Shown: one piece after another, positions 51,479 through 61,576 of the stretch | Numbering within the stretch: position 1 is the stretch's first letter | Layout: each line of letters opens with the position of its first letter | Assembly (NCBI GenBank): GCA_965199705.1 | Contig: OZ241359.1 | Span: forward strand, 992,001 to 1,056,000 | Reading direction: 5' to 3' | DNA from: Azophilus sp965199705 | GTDB taxonomy: Bacteria > Pseudomonadota > Gammaproteobacteria > Pseudomonadales > Azotimanducaceae | Length of the DNA: 64,000 nt | The notes under the pieces: model-generated | Databases searched by the model: none | The model's input: the letters and a program-made list of their open reading frames with translations, nothing else | What the model was told of the DNA's origin: nothing | Position numbers and translations under genes: made by a program

Positions 51479-52537
51479 TCAGCCGGGATTGTCGGCTATA
51501 GCGGGCGCGATTGGCTCAGGTGGCTCGATGTCCCGGGCCGGGCCCAGAAGCAGGGCCAGCCAGCGGGTGTCCGGATTGGCTTCGAGCGCGATCTTGACTG
51601 TCATGGTCAATGGCACGGAGAGCAACATGCCGACCGGGCCAAACAGCCAACCCCACAGCACCAGAGAGAGGAAGACCACAAGCGTGGAGAGGCCGAGGCG
51701 CCCGCCCATGAAGCGCGGTTCCACAATGTTTCCCAGTATCAGGTTGATCGCCAGATAGCCGACCGCGACCAGCAGCGCCGTCATCGGGCCGGATTCCACC
51801 AGCCCGAGCAGCACCGCCGGAATTGCCGCGATCAGGGAGCCGATGGCTGGCACGAAGTTCAGCAGAAAGGCGAGCAGGCCCCAGAGGATCGGATAGTCCA
51901 CGCCAAGCAGCAGTAGCAGGCAGGTCACCAGCAGCCCGGTGCCGATGCTGATGCTGGTCTTGATGGCGATGTAGCGGTTCATCGTATCGGCAAAGCGGGT
52001 GAAGTGCGGCATGGCGTTCTCGGGGTCGGCGAGAATTGCGCGCAGCTTGCGCGGAAACGAAGTGGCTTCCGCCAGGATGAAGATAACCGTGAGCAGGATC
52101 AGGAAACTGTTGGACAGGACGTTGCCAAAGCCGGCCAGGGCGTTGCCCGCCAGCGTGAAGGCGGTGGCTGGATTGAAGGTGTCCAGCAAAAGGTTGCGGG
52201 AAAGCGGGACGCCCAGGGATTCCAGCCAGCCGAGGGTAGCGCCGAACAGGGCGTTGAGGCGTGCCTGATATCCGGGCAGATTGCCAGAAAAATCGTTGGC
52301 GGCCTGAACCACCAGGGCGCCGACGCCGAAGATGGCGCCGAGGACACCGACCATGACCAGGCTGATCGCCAGCCAGCCAGGCAGGCCGCGCCTTTCCAGC
52401 CAGGCCATGGGCGTGGCAGCAATCACCGCGATGAACGCGGCGAGCAGGAAGGGGACGGCGAGATCCTCCGCCGCCTTCAGACCCGCAGCGATGACAATCA
52501 GCGCTGCCGCAATCAGGAATCCGCGTCCGCCTCGCAT
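51479..52537 (-). CDS. AI-2E family transporter (PerM/YdiK-like permease)
   Basis: The protein has 352 residues with about eight hydrophobic segments: two at the N-terminus (FLIAAALIVIAAG and LAVPFLLAAFIAVIAATPMA), one at about 70-90, and a cluster from residue 205. The family pattern FLLNFVPAIGSLIAAIPAVLLG is near 240, and LSVPLTMTVKIALE is near 312. These proteins export small molecules or ions; AI-2 export is shown only for TqsA. I chose the ATG at 52537, with GTGAGGCAG upstream; ATG 52573 would overlap the helicase gene. Only 2 bp separate it from hisC. Confidence 0.85.
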   Translation of the reverse strand: MRGGRGFLIAAALIVIAAGLKAAEDLAVPFLLAAFIAVIAATPMAWLERRGLPGWLAISLVMVGVLGAIFGVGALVVQAANDFSGNLPGYQARLNALFGATLGWLESLGVPLSRNLLLDTFNPATAFTLAGNALAGFGNVLSNSFLILLTVIFILAEATSFPRKLRAILADPENAMPHFTRFADTMNRYIAIKTSISIGTGLLVTCLLLLLGVDYPILWGLLAFLLNFVPAIGSLIAAIPAVLLGLVESGPMTALLVAVGYLAINLILGNIVEPRFMGGRLGLSTLVVFLSLVLWGWLFGPVGMLLSVPLTMTVKIALEANPDTRWLALLLGPARDIEPPEPIAPAIADNPG

Positions 52538-52542
52538 CTGCC

Positions 52543-53748
52543 TCACGGCTCCGGGAGGTCGGGCTGAATGCACTTTACCGGGACGTCCAGAAAGGCCTCG
52601 ATGGCCGGCAGGTTGAAGGCGTCGCTTTCCGCAACAAAGCTGATGCTGACGCCGCTCGCGCCGGCGCGCCCGGTGCGTCCGATTCGATGCACATAGTCCT
52701 CGGCGTCTTCCGGCAGATCATAGTTGATGACATGGCTGATGCCGGTCACGTGGATGCCACGCCCGGCAACATCCGTAGCGATCACACAGCGGGTGCTGCC
52801 GGACTTGAATCGTTCAAGCGTGCGCGTGCGCTGGGATTGTGGCACGTCGCCGGCGAGCACCTCGCAGTCCATGCCACGCTGGTTCAACCATTGCTTGAGA
52901 CGATGCGTCCGATCACGTCGATTGGAAAACACCAATGCGCGCTCCGGCTGCGCCCGCTTCAGGAATTCGAGCAGCAGCTCTGCCTTGCCGGCCTGATCGA
53001 TCAGCCAGAATTGCTGTTCCACGGCTGCTGCGGCCACCTGTTCGGAATCCACCGATATGTGTTCTGGATCGAGCGTCCAGGAGCGCGCCAGACGCATGAC
53101 GTCGTCATTGAAGGTGGCGCTGAAAAAGAGTGTCTGGCGCTGGCGCTTGTGTGGCGTCTGATAGACGATCCGGCGCACATCCGGGATGAAGCCCATGTCG
53201 AGCATCCGGTCGGCCTCGTCGATCACCAGGATTTCAACCTGGCCGATCTGCACCTTGCGTCTTTGCAGGAGGTCAATCAGCCGCCCCGGCGTGGCGATCA
53301 GGAGGTTGGGCCGCTTGGCTTCCAGGCGCTCGATCTGCTTTTGCAGATTGATGCCGCCGACCACGCAAAGCACCTCCTCGGCCATGTGTCGGGCCAGATC
53401 CCGGCCGTCACTCTCGATCTGCATCGCCAGTTCGCGCGTTGGCGCCAGTACCAGCGCCCGAGGCGAAGGCAGCGGCGAAGCAGGCGCCTTGCGCGGCTGT
53501 TCCCACAGGTGCGTCAGGATGGTTACCAGGAAGGCGGCGGTCTTGCCAGTGCCAGTCTGCGCCTGACCGCTGATGTCATAGTCGGCCAGGCTGAAGGGCA
53601 GCACCTGGCTCTGAATCGGCGTGCAACGGGCGAAACCCAGGTCCCGCACGGCGCGCAGCAGCGGTTCGGGAATCGCAAAGTCGGCAAAGTCGTGGTGTTC
53701 TGGCGGCAGCCCGGACGGCTGCTCGTCACCCGGCTCAGGATCGGACAT
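52543..53748 (-). CDS. rhlB: DEAD-box ATP-dependent RNA helicase, RhlB-like
   Basis: The protein has 401 residues. Helicase motifs run in order: Q motif with FARCTPIQSQVLP near residue 40, Walker A SGQAQTGTGKTAAF near 60, PTRELAMQI, TPGRLIDLL, DEAD box VIDEADRMLDMGF near 175, SATFNDDVM, then VFSNRRDR, ATDVAGRGIHV and HRIGRTGRAG. The end GVSISFVAESDAFNLPAIEAFL resembles RhlB, which acts in the RNA degradosome. Naming beyond DEAD-box is less sure. Its 5' end overlaps the aminotransferase by 14 bp. Confidence 0.8.
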   Translation of the reverse strand: MSDPEPGDEQPSGLPPEHHDFADFAIPEPLLRAVRDLGFARCTPIQSQVLPFSLADYDISGQAQTGTGKTAAFLVTILTHLWEQPRKAPASPLPSPRALVLAPTRELAMQIESDGRDLARHMAEEVLCVVGGINLQKQIERLEAKRPNLLIATPGRLIDLLQRRKVQIGQVEILVIDEADRMLDMGFIPDVRRIVYQTPHKRQRQTLFFSATFNDDVMRLARSWTLDPEHISVDSEQVAAAAVEQQFWLIDQAGKAELLLEFLKRAQPERALVFSNRRDRTHRLKQWLNQRGMDCEVLAGDVPQSQRTRTLERFKSGSTRCVIATDVAGRGIHVTGISHVINYDLPEDAEDYVHRIGRTGRAGASGVSISFVAESDAFNLPAIEAFLDVPVKCIQPDLPEP

Positions 53749-55021
53749 TCAGAGCCTTTTCAACGGCCGCAAGTTTTACGCACAAGGCCAGGATTTGCAT
53801 GGCCGCTTCGATCTGCGGTTCGGTAGCGAAGCTTGGCGCAATGCGGATGTTGTCGTCGTTCGGGTCGTGTCCGCCTGGCCAGGTGGCGCCAGCGGCTGTC
53901 AAGGTGAGGCCGACGCCCGCGGCCAATTCGACGACCCTCCGGGCAGTTTGCGCCGGAACCGTCAGGGACACGAAGTAGCCGCCCCTGGGTCGCGTCCAGG
54001 TGGCGATCCCGAGGCCGGCGAGCGCCTCGTTCAGGACGCCGTCCACCCGTGCGAATTTCGGTTTGAGAATGGCGGCGTGGCCGGCCATGTGGGCTTGCAG
54101 ACGGCCCTTGAGGAAGCGCGCGTGGCGCAGTTGATTCACCTTGTCCGAGCCAATGCTCATCACCCCGAGCGTGCGCACGAGCGCCTCCAGCAGGGACGGG
54201 GCCCCGGCGCAGAAACCAACCCCGGCGCTGGCGTAGGTGATCTTCGAGGTGGAGGCAAAAAGGGCGACATGCGCCTCGGTGCCAGCGGCTTCGGCCAGGT
54301 GGTAGAGATTGGCCAGCGGTGCGCTCGGAAAATCAAAATCGTGCACTGCGTAGGCGTTGTCCCAACAGACCAGAAAATCATCGGCTGCCGCGCTGGCCGG
54401 CAATTGCGCCAGCCCCGCCACGGTTTCGTCACTGTATATGCAGCCGTCCGGATTGGCGTACTTGGGCACACACCAGATGCCCTTGATGCTGGCGTCGCCA
54501 GAGGCGAGGCGCGAGACTTCGGCCATGTCCGGGCCGGTTGCCGTCATGCGCACCGGAATCAGCCCGATGTTCAGCGAATCACACAAGGTAAAGTGGCGAT
54601 CGTAACCCGGCACCGGCGCCAGCATCTGCACGGACGGGCTATTGCGCCAGCGCCGGTCGTCACCCCAGAGGCCGCGCCGGAGCGCTGTTTCGACTACCTG
54701 ATACATCAGGAACAGGCTGGAACTGCCGAACGCCATGACCTGCTCCGCAACAAGCCCGAGCAGCTCGCCGCCAAGCGCCCGCGCCTCCGGAATGCCGAGC
54801 GGCGTGCCATAGTTGCGCACATCCGTACCGTCTTCAGCCAGATAGTTCGCAAGCGGCGTGTCCATATCCTGGCTGAGCCCAAGCTGCTCGCTGCCTGGCT
54901 TGCCGCGGGTCAGGTCCAGGGAAAGCCCTTCGGCCCGGCGCTGGTCAAGCTGCGTGTGCAGGTCGGCTTGCAGGGCCAGCAATTCGCCGCCGTTGTACTT
55001 GGCCAGGGGTTTGGGATTCAT
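53735..55021 (-). CDS. aspartate aminotransferase, class Ic type
   Basis: The protein has 428 residues. The segment SLDLTRGKPGSEQLGLS near residue 35 is characteristic of the Ic group (Pfam Asp_aminotransf). MYQVVETALRRGLWGDDRRW and MLAPVPGYDRHFTLC follow, then the Asp in FLVCWDNAYAVHDFDF near 220 and the PLP Lys in LFASTSKITYASAGVGF near 263. The enzyme makes aspartate from oxaloacetate and glutamate. It overlaps rhlB and lies 2 bp after argC, so these are probably co-transcribed. The start is ATG 55021. Confidence 0.87.
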   Translation of the reverse strand: MNPKPLAKYNGGELLALQADLHTQLDQRRAEGLSLDLTRGKPGSEQLGLSQDMDTPLANYLAEDGTDVRNYGTPLGIPEARALGGELLGLVAEQVMAFGSSSLFLMYQVVETALRRGLWGDDRRWRNSPSVQMLAPVPGYDRHFTLCDSLNIGLIPVRMTATGPDMAEVSRLASGDASIKGIWCVPKYANPDGCIYSDETVAGLAQLPASAAADDFLVCWDNAYAVHDFDFPSAPLANLYHLAEAAGTEAHVALFASTSKITYASAGVGFCAGAPSLLEALVRTLGVMSIGSDKVNQLRHARFLKGRLQAHMAGHAAILKPKFARVDGVLNEALAGLGIATWTRPRGGYFVSLTVPAQTARRVVELAAGVGLTLTAAGATWPGGHDPNDDNIRIAPSFATEPQIEAAMQILALCVKLAAVEKALNVRS

Positions 55022-55023
55022 AT

Positions 55024-55974
55024 TCAGGCCGCGAGGCTTCGGTCTTGCTCGACGCCGAGCATCAGATTCAGGTTCTGCACCGCGGCGCCGGACGCGCCCT
55101 TGCCCAGGTTGTCGTATCGGGCGGTCAGGAGCAGGGTATCGCCTTGGCCGAACACGCAGATGTCCAGTCTGTTGCTGTCATTGCGGGCGGAGGGGCAGAG
55201 CAGGCCACCCTCAAGGCCAGGGAGATCATCGGCTTCAACGATTCGGACAAAGTCTGAATCCGCATAGGCGGCGCCAAGTGTGGCGACCACCTCGGCGCGA
55301 CCGGCGCCGTGGCTGAGTTGATCGGTGAACAGTGGCGTTTGCGTAATCATGCCCTTGTAGAAGGCTCCGACCATGGGTGTAAAAAGTGGCTGCCGCTTCA
55401 GGCCCGCATGGTAAGCCATTTCCGGGATGTGTTTGTGACGCAGGCCGAGCGCATAGGGCCGTGTGCCCCAGGACTCGATCTGTGCCGTGGAGGCCGATTG
55501 GTAGCTCTCTATCATCGCCTTGCCGCCACCCGAGTAGCCGGACAAGGCGTGCACACTCAGGGCGCTGTCCGCAGGCAGGAGGCCGGCCCGGATCAATGGG
55601 CGCACGCACAGGATAAAGCCGGTGGGATAGCAGCCCGGATTGGCCACGCGCGCTGCCTCGGCAATCCGCCCCGGTTGCTCCGGCGCCAGTTCCGGCAGGC
55701 CATACACCCAGTTTGCCTCGGTTCGGTGCGCACTGCTGGCGTCGATCAGCCGACAGCGCCCTTGCGCCAGGATAGCTGCCTCGCGTGCGGCGGCGTCCGG
55801 CAGGCAGAGTATGGCGACGTCAGCCTGATCGAAGCAGGCGGCGCGGGCGGTCGGATCCTTGCGTTCTGCGTCCGGGATGGTGAGCAATTCCAGGTCCTCA
55901 CGGCAGCGCAGGCGGGCGGCAATCTCCAGCCCTGTCGTGCCGGCCTGGCCGTCTATGAATATCCTGGCGCGCAT
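55024..55974 (-). CDS. argC: N-acetyl-gamma-glutamyl-phosphate reductase (type 2)
   Basis: ArgC reduces N-acetylglutamyl phosphate to the semialdehyde in arginine synthesis. The 316-residue protein from ATG 55974 matches the short type 2 form. Motifs are IFIDGQAGTTGLEIAAR near residue 5 (NADP site), VANPGCYPTGFIL near 115 (catalytic Cys), and LSVHALSGYSGGGK with RHKHIPEM further on. An upstream in-frame start at 56055 is unlikely because GAGAGA lies before 55974. No other arg gene is nearby. Confidence 0.92.
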   Translation of the reverse strand: MRARIFIDGQAGTTGLEIAARLRCREDLELLTIPDAERKDPTARAACFDQADVAILCLPDAAAREAAILAQGRCRLIDASSAHRTEANWVYGLPELAPEQPGRIAEAARVANPGCYPTGFILCVRPLIRAGLLPADSALSVHALSGYSGGGKAMIESYQSASTAQIESWGTRPYALGLRHKHIPEMAYHAGLKRQPLFTPMVGAFYKGMITQTPLFTDQLSHGAGRAEVVATLGAAYADSDFVRIVEADDLPGLEGGLLCPSARNDSNRLDICVFGQGDTLLLTARYDNLGKGASGAAVQNLNLMLGVEQDRSLAA

Positions 55975-56154
55975 CGGTTCTCTCTGAACGGCGCCCCCCG
56001 TCGAATGGACCGCAAGGGCCGGCGCAGCATAGCATTTACGCCCGGCTAAACGCATATATGCGCAAACGACAGGCGGCGAGCAAGCGCACCGATGATGGCT
56101 GGCCTGCTAGAATCAGCTGGCAGCCTTGCATTTGGTGGTTCGGGAGGTTCGATC

Positions 56155-57321
56155 GTGCTGCTTCACAGTATCGAGTTGAAGAACATGCTCTCTTTCGGGC
56201 CGGACGCTCCAAGTTTGCAAATGAGGCAGCTCAACGTGCTCATTGGAGCGAATGGCTCGGGAAAATCCAATGTGATCGAAGCCATCGGCTTGCTGCGGGC
56301 TGCGCCGAGAGACATCGCTGCCCCGATTCGCGAAGGTGGTGGCATCGGAGACTGGATCTGGCGCGGCGAGCCACAGGCAGATTCAGCAACAATCGAGGTG
56401 GTGGTTGACAATCCGGGAGGCAGTCTCCCATTGCGGTGCAGGCTTGGCTTCGCAGAGTGCGGACAGCGATTCCAATTGACGGAGGAGCAGATCGAGAATG
56501 CGGAAGTGTATCCCGGACACGGCAGGCCCTATATCTTCTTCGAGAGAAAGAATTCGCGAGCACTCCTGAACTATCGAGACGGGACCCAGCGTCAACTCCG
56601 CCCTGAAGAGATTGATTCAGAGCAATCGATCCTGTCCCAGCGCAAGGACCCTGACCACTATCCAGAACTGACCTATCTGGGTAATGCCCTTGACCGCATA
56701 CGGCTGTATCGGGAGTGGACAATCGGGCGCTACACGGCGCCACGCCTGCCGCAGAAGGCCGATTTGCCGAATGACTTCTTGAGTGCAGATGCCAGAAATC
56801 TGGGATTGGTGCTGAACAGCTTGCGGCGCCAACCCAAGGTCAAGGCGCGAATCATCAAGTCGCTACAGAAGCTCTACGAGGGCGTGACAGACTTTGAACT
56901 CCTGATCGAGGGTGGAACTGCCCAGATATTTCTGGAAGAGGCAGGAATCACTGTACCGGCCACCCGTCTATCAGACGGCACACTGCGATACCTGTGTCTG
57001 CTGGCGATCCTCTGTCATCCGAATCCGCCGCCGCTGGTTTGCCTTGAGGAGCCCGAACTTGGCCTGCATCCCGACATCATCCCCACGATTGCCGACCTGC
57101 TGATAGATGCTTCAAATGGATGCCAGCTTGTGGTCACAACTCACTCTCCGATCCTGGTTGATGCGCTGACCCGCAACCCGGAGTGCGTCATCGTATGCGA
57201 AAAACACGATGGTCAAACCAGCATGAGCCGTCTTGATCAGAAGAATCTGGTCGCATGGCTGAAGGACTACGAGCTCGGCGAGCTTTGGAGCAAGGGCGAA
57301 CTGGGTGGTACCCGTTGGTGA
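56155..57321 (+). CDS. AAA15/OLD-like ATPase of a two-gene cassette
   Basis: The protein has 388 residues. The N-terminus HSIELKNMLSFGPDAPSLQM begins an ABC/SMC-type ATPase, with Walker A VLIGANGSGKSNVIEAIG near residue 30. Signature-like TRLSDGTLRYLCLLAIL is near 280, Walker B PPLVCLEEPELGLHPDII near 302 and the His switch LVVTTHSPILVDAL near 335. This matches the AAA_21/AAA15 group, as in OLD nucleases and the PARIS AriA protein. The GTG at 56155 has GGGAGGTTC upstream. It overlaps the next gene by GTGA, and the pair lies alone between argC and an LLM enzyme. Confidence 0.87.
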   Translation: MLLHSIELKNMLSFGPDAPSLQMRQLNVLIGANGSGKSNVIEAIGLLRAAPRDIAAPIREGGGIGDWIWRGEPQADSATIEVVVDNPGGSLPLRCRLGFAECGQRFQLTEEQIENAEVYPGHGRPYIFFERKNSRALLNYRDGTQRQLRPEEIDSEQSILSQRKDPDHYPELTYLGNALDRIRLYREWTIGRYTAPRLPQKADLPNDFLSADARNLGLVLNSLRRQPKVKARIIKSLQKLYEGVTDFELLIEGGTAQIFLEEAGITVPATRLSDGTLRYLCLLAILCHPNPPPLVCLEEPELGLHPDIIPTIADLLIDASNGCQLVVTTHSPILVDALTRNPECVIVCEKHDGQTSMSRLDQKNLVAWLKDYELGELWSKGELGGTRW

Positions 57322-57929
57322 AAGTCAAGCTGTATGTGGAGGGCGGCGGGGACGCCAATCGGCTTCGAACGTTGTGCCGTCAAGGCTTTGGCAGCTTCTT
57401 CAGGAAAGCCGGGCTCAAGGGCCGCATGCCGCGCATTGTCGCCTGTGGGAGTCGGCAGAAAGCATTTCGTGATTTCCGTACCGCGTTAACGGAGACTCAT
57501 GCAGAGGGTTTCATCGCGTTGCTTGTCGATGCTGAGGCGCCCATCGGCAACAACGTCGACCCGCGACGTCATCTTGAGGCGCACGACAAGTGGAAGGCGC
57601 CCGAACGGGCGACCAAAGATCAAGTCCATCTGATGGTGCAGTGCATGGAGTCGTGGTTCCTTGCCGACCAGGAAGCCCTCGCGAGCTACTTTGGGGATGG
57701 GTTCAAATCAGGAGCGCTTCCTGCCAATCCCGACACCGAACAGATCAGCAAGGCCGACGTGTTTGCTGGATTGAAGTCTGCTACCCGGGATTGCGAATCC
57801 AAAGGCGCCTATGACAAGGGGAACCACGCCTTCATGATTCTCGAAGTCATTGATCCCGAAAAGGTCCAGAAAGCCTCGCCCAGTACCAGACGTCTGATCG
57901 GCGCCCTGATGGAAAAGGCCGGCGCATGA
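57318..57929 (+). CDS. DUF4276 (TOPRIM-like) partner protein
   Basis: The protein has 203 residues from the GTG at 57318, overlapping the ATPase stop. The first strand VKVKLYVEGGGDANRLRTL has Glu at a TOPRIM-like position, and FIALLVDAEAPIGNN near residue 70 gives a D-x-E type acidic pair. QVHLMVQCMESWFLADQEAL near 105 is a signature of DUF4276. TOPRIM proteins cleave DNA or RNA with Mg2+. With its AAA partner this resembles a split OLD or PARIS-like immunity pair. Function is inferred, not shown. A longer in-frame start at 57255 would lie deep in the ATPase gene. Confidence 0.82.
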   Translation: MKVKLYVEGGGDANRLRTLCRQGFGSFFRKAGLKGRMPRIVACGSRQKAFRDFRTALTETHAEGFIALLVDAEAPIGNNVDPRRHLEAHDKWKAPERATKDQVHLMVQCMESWFLADQEALASYFGDGFKSGALPANPDTEQISKADVFAGLKSATRDCESKGAYDKGNHAFMILEVIDPEKVQKASPSTRRLIGALMEKAGA

Positions 57930-58040
57930 GGGGCGCATGGACGCGCAGATAGGCGCCGCTGCAGAAGGTTGACCCCAGGCATTGCCCACAATGCCCCAAG
58001 CTGAAACAATCCGCGCCCTGTCGCGCAACGGGAGCAAGTC

Positions 58041-59048
58041 GTGAAGGTAGATGGTGGCATTGGCTGGGATCTTGACAAGGTGGGGGCCGAAGCACGGGGC
58101 CTGGAAGCGGCCGGCTATGCCGGCATCCTGACAGCGGAGACCGGGCACGATCCGTTCTTTCCCCTGCTGGTGGCGGCTCAGCATACGCAGTCTGTCGATC
58201 TGATGACGTCCATCGCCGTGGCCTTTGCCCGTTCGCCGATGACCCTGGCAAACATCGGCCACGATCTCAATGCGGCCAGCGGCGGGCGTTTCGTGATGGG
58301 CATTGGTTCGCAGATCCGGGCGCACATCACCAAGCGGTTCAGCATGCCCTGGTCCAGCCCGGCTGCGCGAATGCGGGAGTTCATCCTTGCCATGCGCGCC
58401 ATCTGGGCCACCTGGCACGAGGGCGAGCCGCTGCAATTCACCGGCAAGTTCTATCAGCACACGCTGATGACGCCCTTCTTTACGCCAACCAACTGTGAAT
58501 CCGGACCGCCGCGCGTCTTTCTGGCCGCAGTCGGGCCGCGCATGACGGAGGTTGCAGGCGAGGTGGCCGATGGCGTGATCGTGCACGCCTTTACCACCGA
58601 GAAGTATCTGCGGGAGGTGACCGTGCCGGCGCTTGAGCGGGGTTTCGCCCGTGCCGGAAAGTCGCGTGACGACTTCGAGGTGAGCTATCCGGCTTTCATC
58701 GTGACCGGCGCCAATGCCGAAGACATGGCGGCCGCAGACACCCTGATTCGGCGTCAGATCGCCTTCTATGGCTCAACGCCTGCTTACAGGCCGGTGCTTG
58801 AGAGCATCGGTTGCGGCGACCTGCAACCGGAACTCAATACCCTTTCCAAACAGGGTCGTTGGCAGGAAATGGGCACGCTGATCGATGACGAGATGCTCAA
58901 CGCCTTCGCCGTGGTGGCCGAGCCAGAGCAGGTTGCGGAGCGCTTCAAGGCGCGCTATGGCGACCTTGTGGATCGCACCTCGGTGGCTTATACCGACCTG
59001 CCGGAGGCGAACCGCGCAGCGCTGATTGCCGATCTATCCGCTGCCTGA
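58041..59048 (+). CDS. LLM-class (F420-type) oxidoreductase
   Basis: The protein has 335 residues with the luciferase-like TIM barrel: AGYAGILTAETGHDPFFPLLV near residue 25, VDLMTSIAVAFARSPM near 52, AASGGRFVMGIGSQI near 80, PRVFLAAVGPRMTEVAGEVADG near 160. The look fits the TIGR03617 group, usually predicted to use F420. FMN is equally possible, and F420 genes are not visible here. The GTG at 58041 has GGGAGCAAG upstream. It follows the DUF4276 gene by 111 bp. The substrate is unknown. Confidence 0.83.
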   Translation: MKVDGGIGWDLDKVGAEARGLEAAGYAGILTAETGHDPFFPLLVAAQHTQSVDLMTSIAVAFARSPMTLANIGHDLNAASGGRFVMGIGSQIRAHITKRFSMPWSSPAARMREFILAMRAIWATWHEGEPLQFTGKFYQHTLMTPFFTPTNCESGPPRVFLAAVGPRMTEVAGEVADGVIVHAFTTEKYLREVTVPALERGFARAGKSRDDFEVSYPAFIVTGANAEDMAAADTLIRRQIAFYGSTPAYRPVLESIGCGDLQPELNTLSKQGRWQEMGTLIDDEMLNAFAVVAEPEQVAERFKARYGDLVDRTSVAYTDLPEANRAALIADLSAA

Positions 59049-59132
59049 TCGAACCGGGTTTTCATTTTTTGTTCACTTTTGGTTCATTTGTGAGTAGGAT
59101 GGCGCCCCTTTTTCCAGGAGGCGGGCCGGAGT

Positions 59133-59792
59133 ATGGCGCAACGCAGCCGAGCGTTGAGATTGAAAGCCAGAACCCTGTGGGGCGCTTGGGCGTCGCGTTG
59201 GGTCGAGGCTTGGTGGGCTCGGGTGGCCGCCGCTACCGGCTTGGCTTTCGGCCCGGCCTTGCTCGCGCTCGTCGGCTTGTGGTTCGCTTCCGGGCCGGGT
59301 GACGCTGTCTCCGAGCAGCGTTCCACCTTTCCCAAGCCGGCGCTTGAGAGCCGCACCTGGCAGGCAGAGGCCGACTCCCTGGCGCTGCGCGTTCATGCAG
59401 CGCTTGATGTGCCGCTGGATCGAGCAGCAGCGCTTTCCGGCTGGATCCTGGAGGCCGCCGCCCGTGCTGAAGTGCAGCCCGAGCTGATTGCCGGCCTGGT
59501 GTTCGTGGAGAGTTCCTTTCGCACCGATGTGGTGTCTGTCTCCAACGCTGTCGGGCCAGCCCAGGTTAAGCCGTTTTACTGGGCCGAATTCTGCGGCGTT
59601 GAAGACCTCACCGAACCGGAGCAGAACATCTATTGTGGCGCGCAGGTACTGGCTTATCTGATCGAACAATGCGGGGCTCTGGATTGTGCGCTGATGGGGT
59701 ACAACACCGGCTTGAATTCCGAGCGCCGCCAGGCCGGGCTGCGCTATGCATCGAGGGTTGTTCGCTACGGAACCCGCCTCGGCTCCATCTGA
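59133..59792 (+). CDS. lytic transglycosylase, SLT-domain, membrane-anchored
   Basis: The protein has 219 residues. A hydrophobic segment at about residues 35-52 (GLAFGPALLALVGLWFA) anchors it. The SLT domain begins near 105, with IAGLVFVESSFRTDVVSVS (catalytic Glu in E-S-S-F) and AVGPAQVKPFYW. NIYCGAQVLAYLIEQ and CALMGYNTGLNS near 195 follow. It cleaves peptidoglycan glycan strands, forming anhydromuropeptides. The ATG at 59133 has GGAG 13 bases upstream, with AGGCGGG nearer. It is convergent with glnS. Confidence 0.85.
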   Translation: MAQRSRALRLKARTLWGAWASRWVEAWWARVAAATGLAFGPALLALVGLWFASGPGDAVSEQRSTFPKPALESRTWQAEADSLALRVHAALDVPLDRAAALSGWILEAAARAEVQPELIAGLVFVESSFRTDVVSVSNAVGPAQVKPFYWAEFCGVEDLTEPEQNIYCGAQVLAYLIEQCGALDCALMGYNTGLNSERRQAGLRYASRVVRYGTRLGSI

Positions 59793-59819
59793 CCGGCGCT
59801 GTCCTGGCTGGCGTCGGCG

Positions 59820-61451
<1,632 letters not shown>

Positions 61452-61576
61452 GGCGTTCGGGCATTGGATTGGGGAACGGAAGCGCAGTGTAGCAGCCAGC
61501 GCGCCAAGCCCTGGCGCGTGGCATCATCTTCTGCTGTCGGTGCAACAGCGCCGGTCATGGAGGAGGACAGGCCGCC

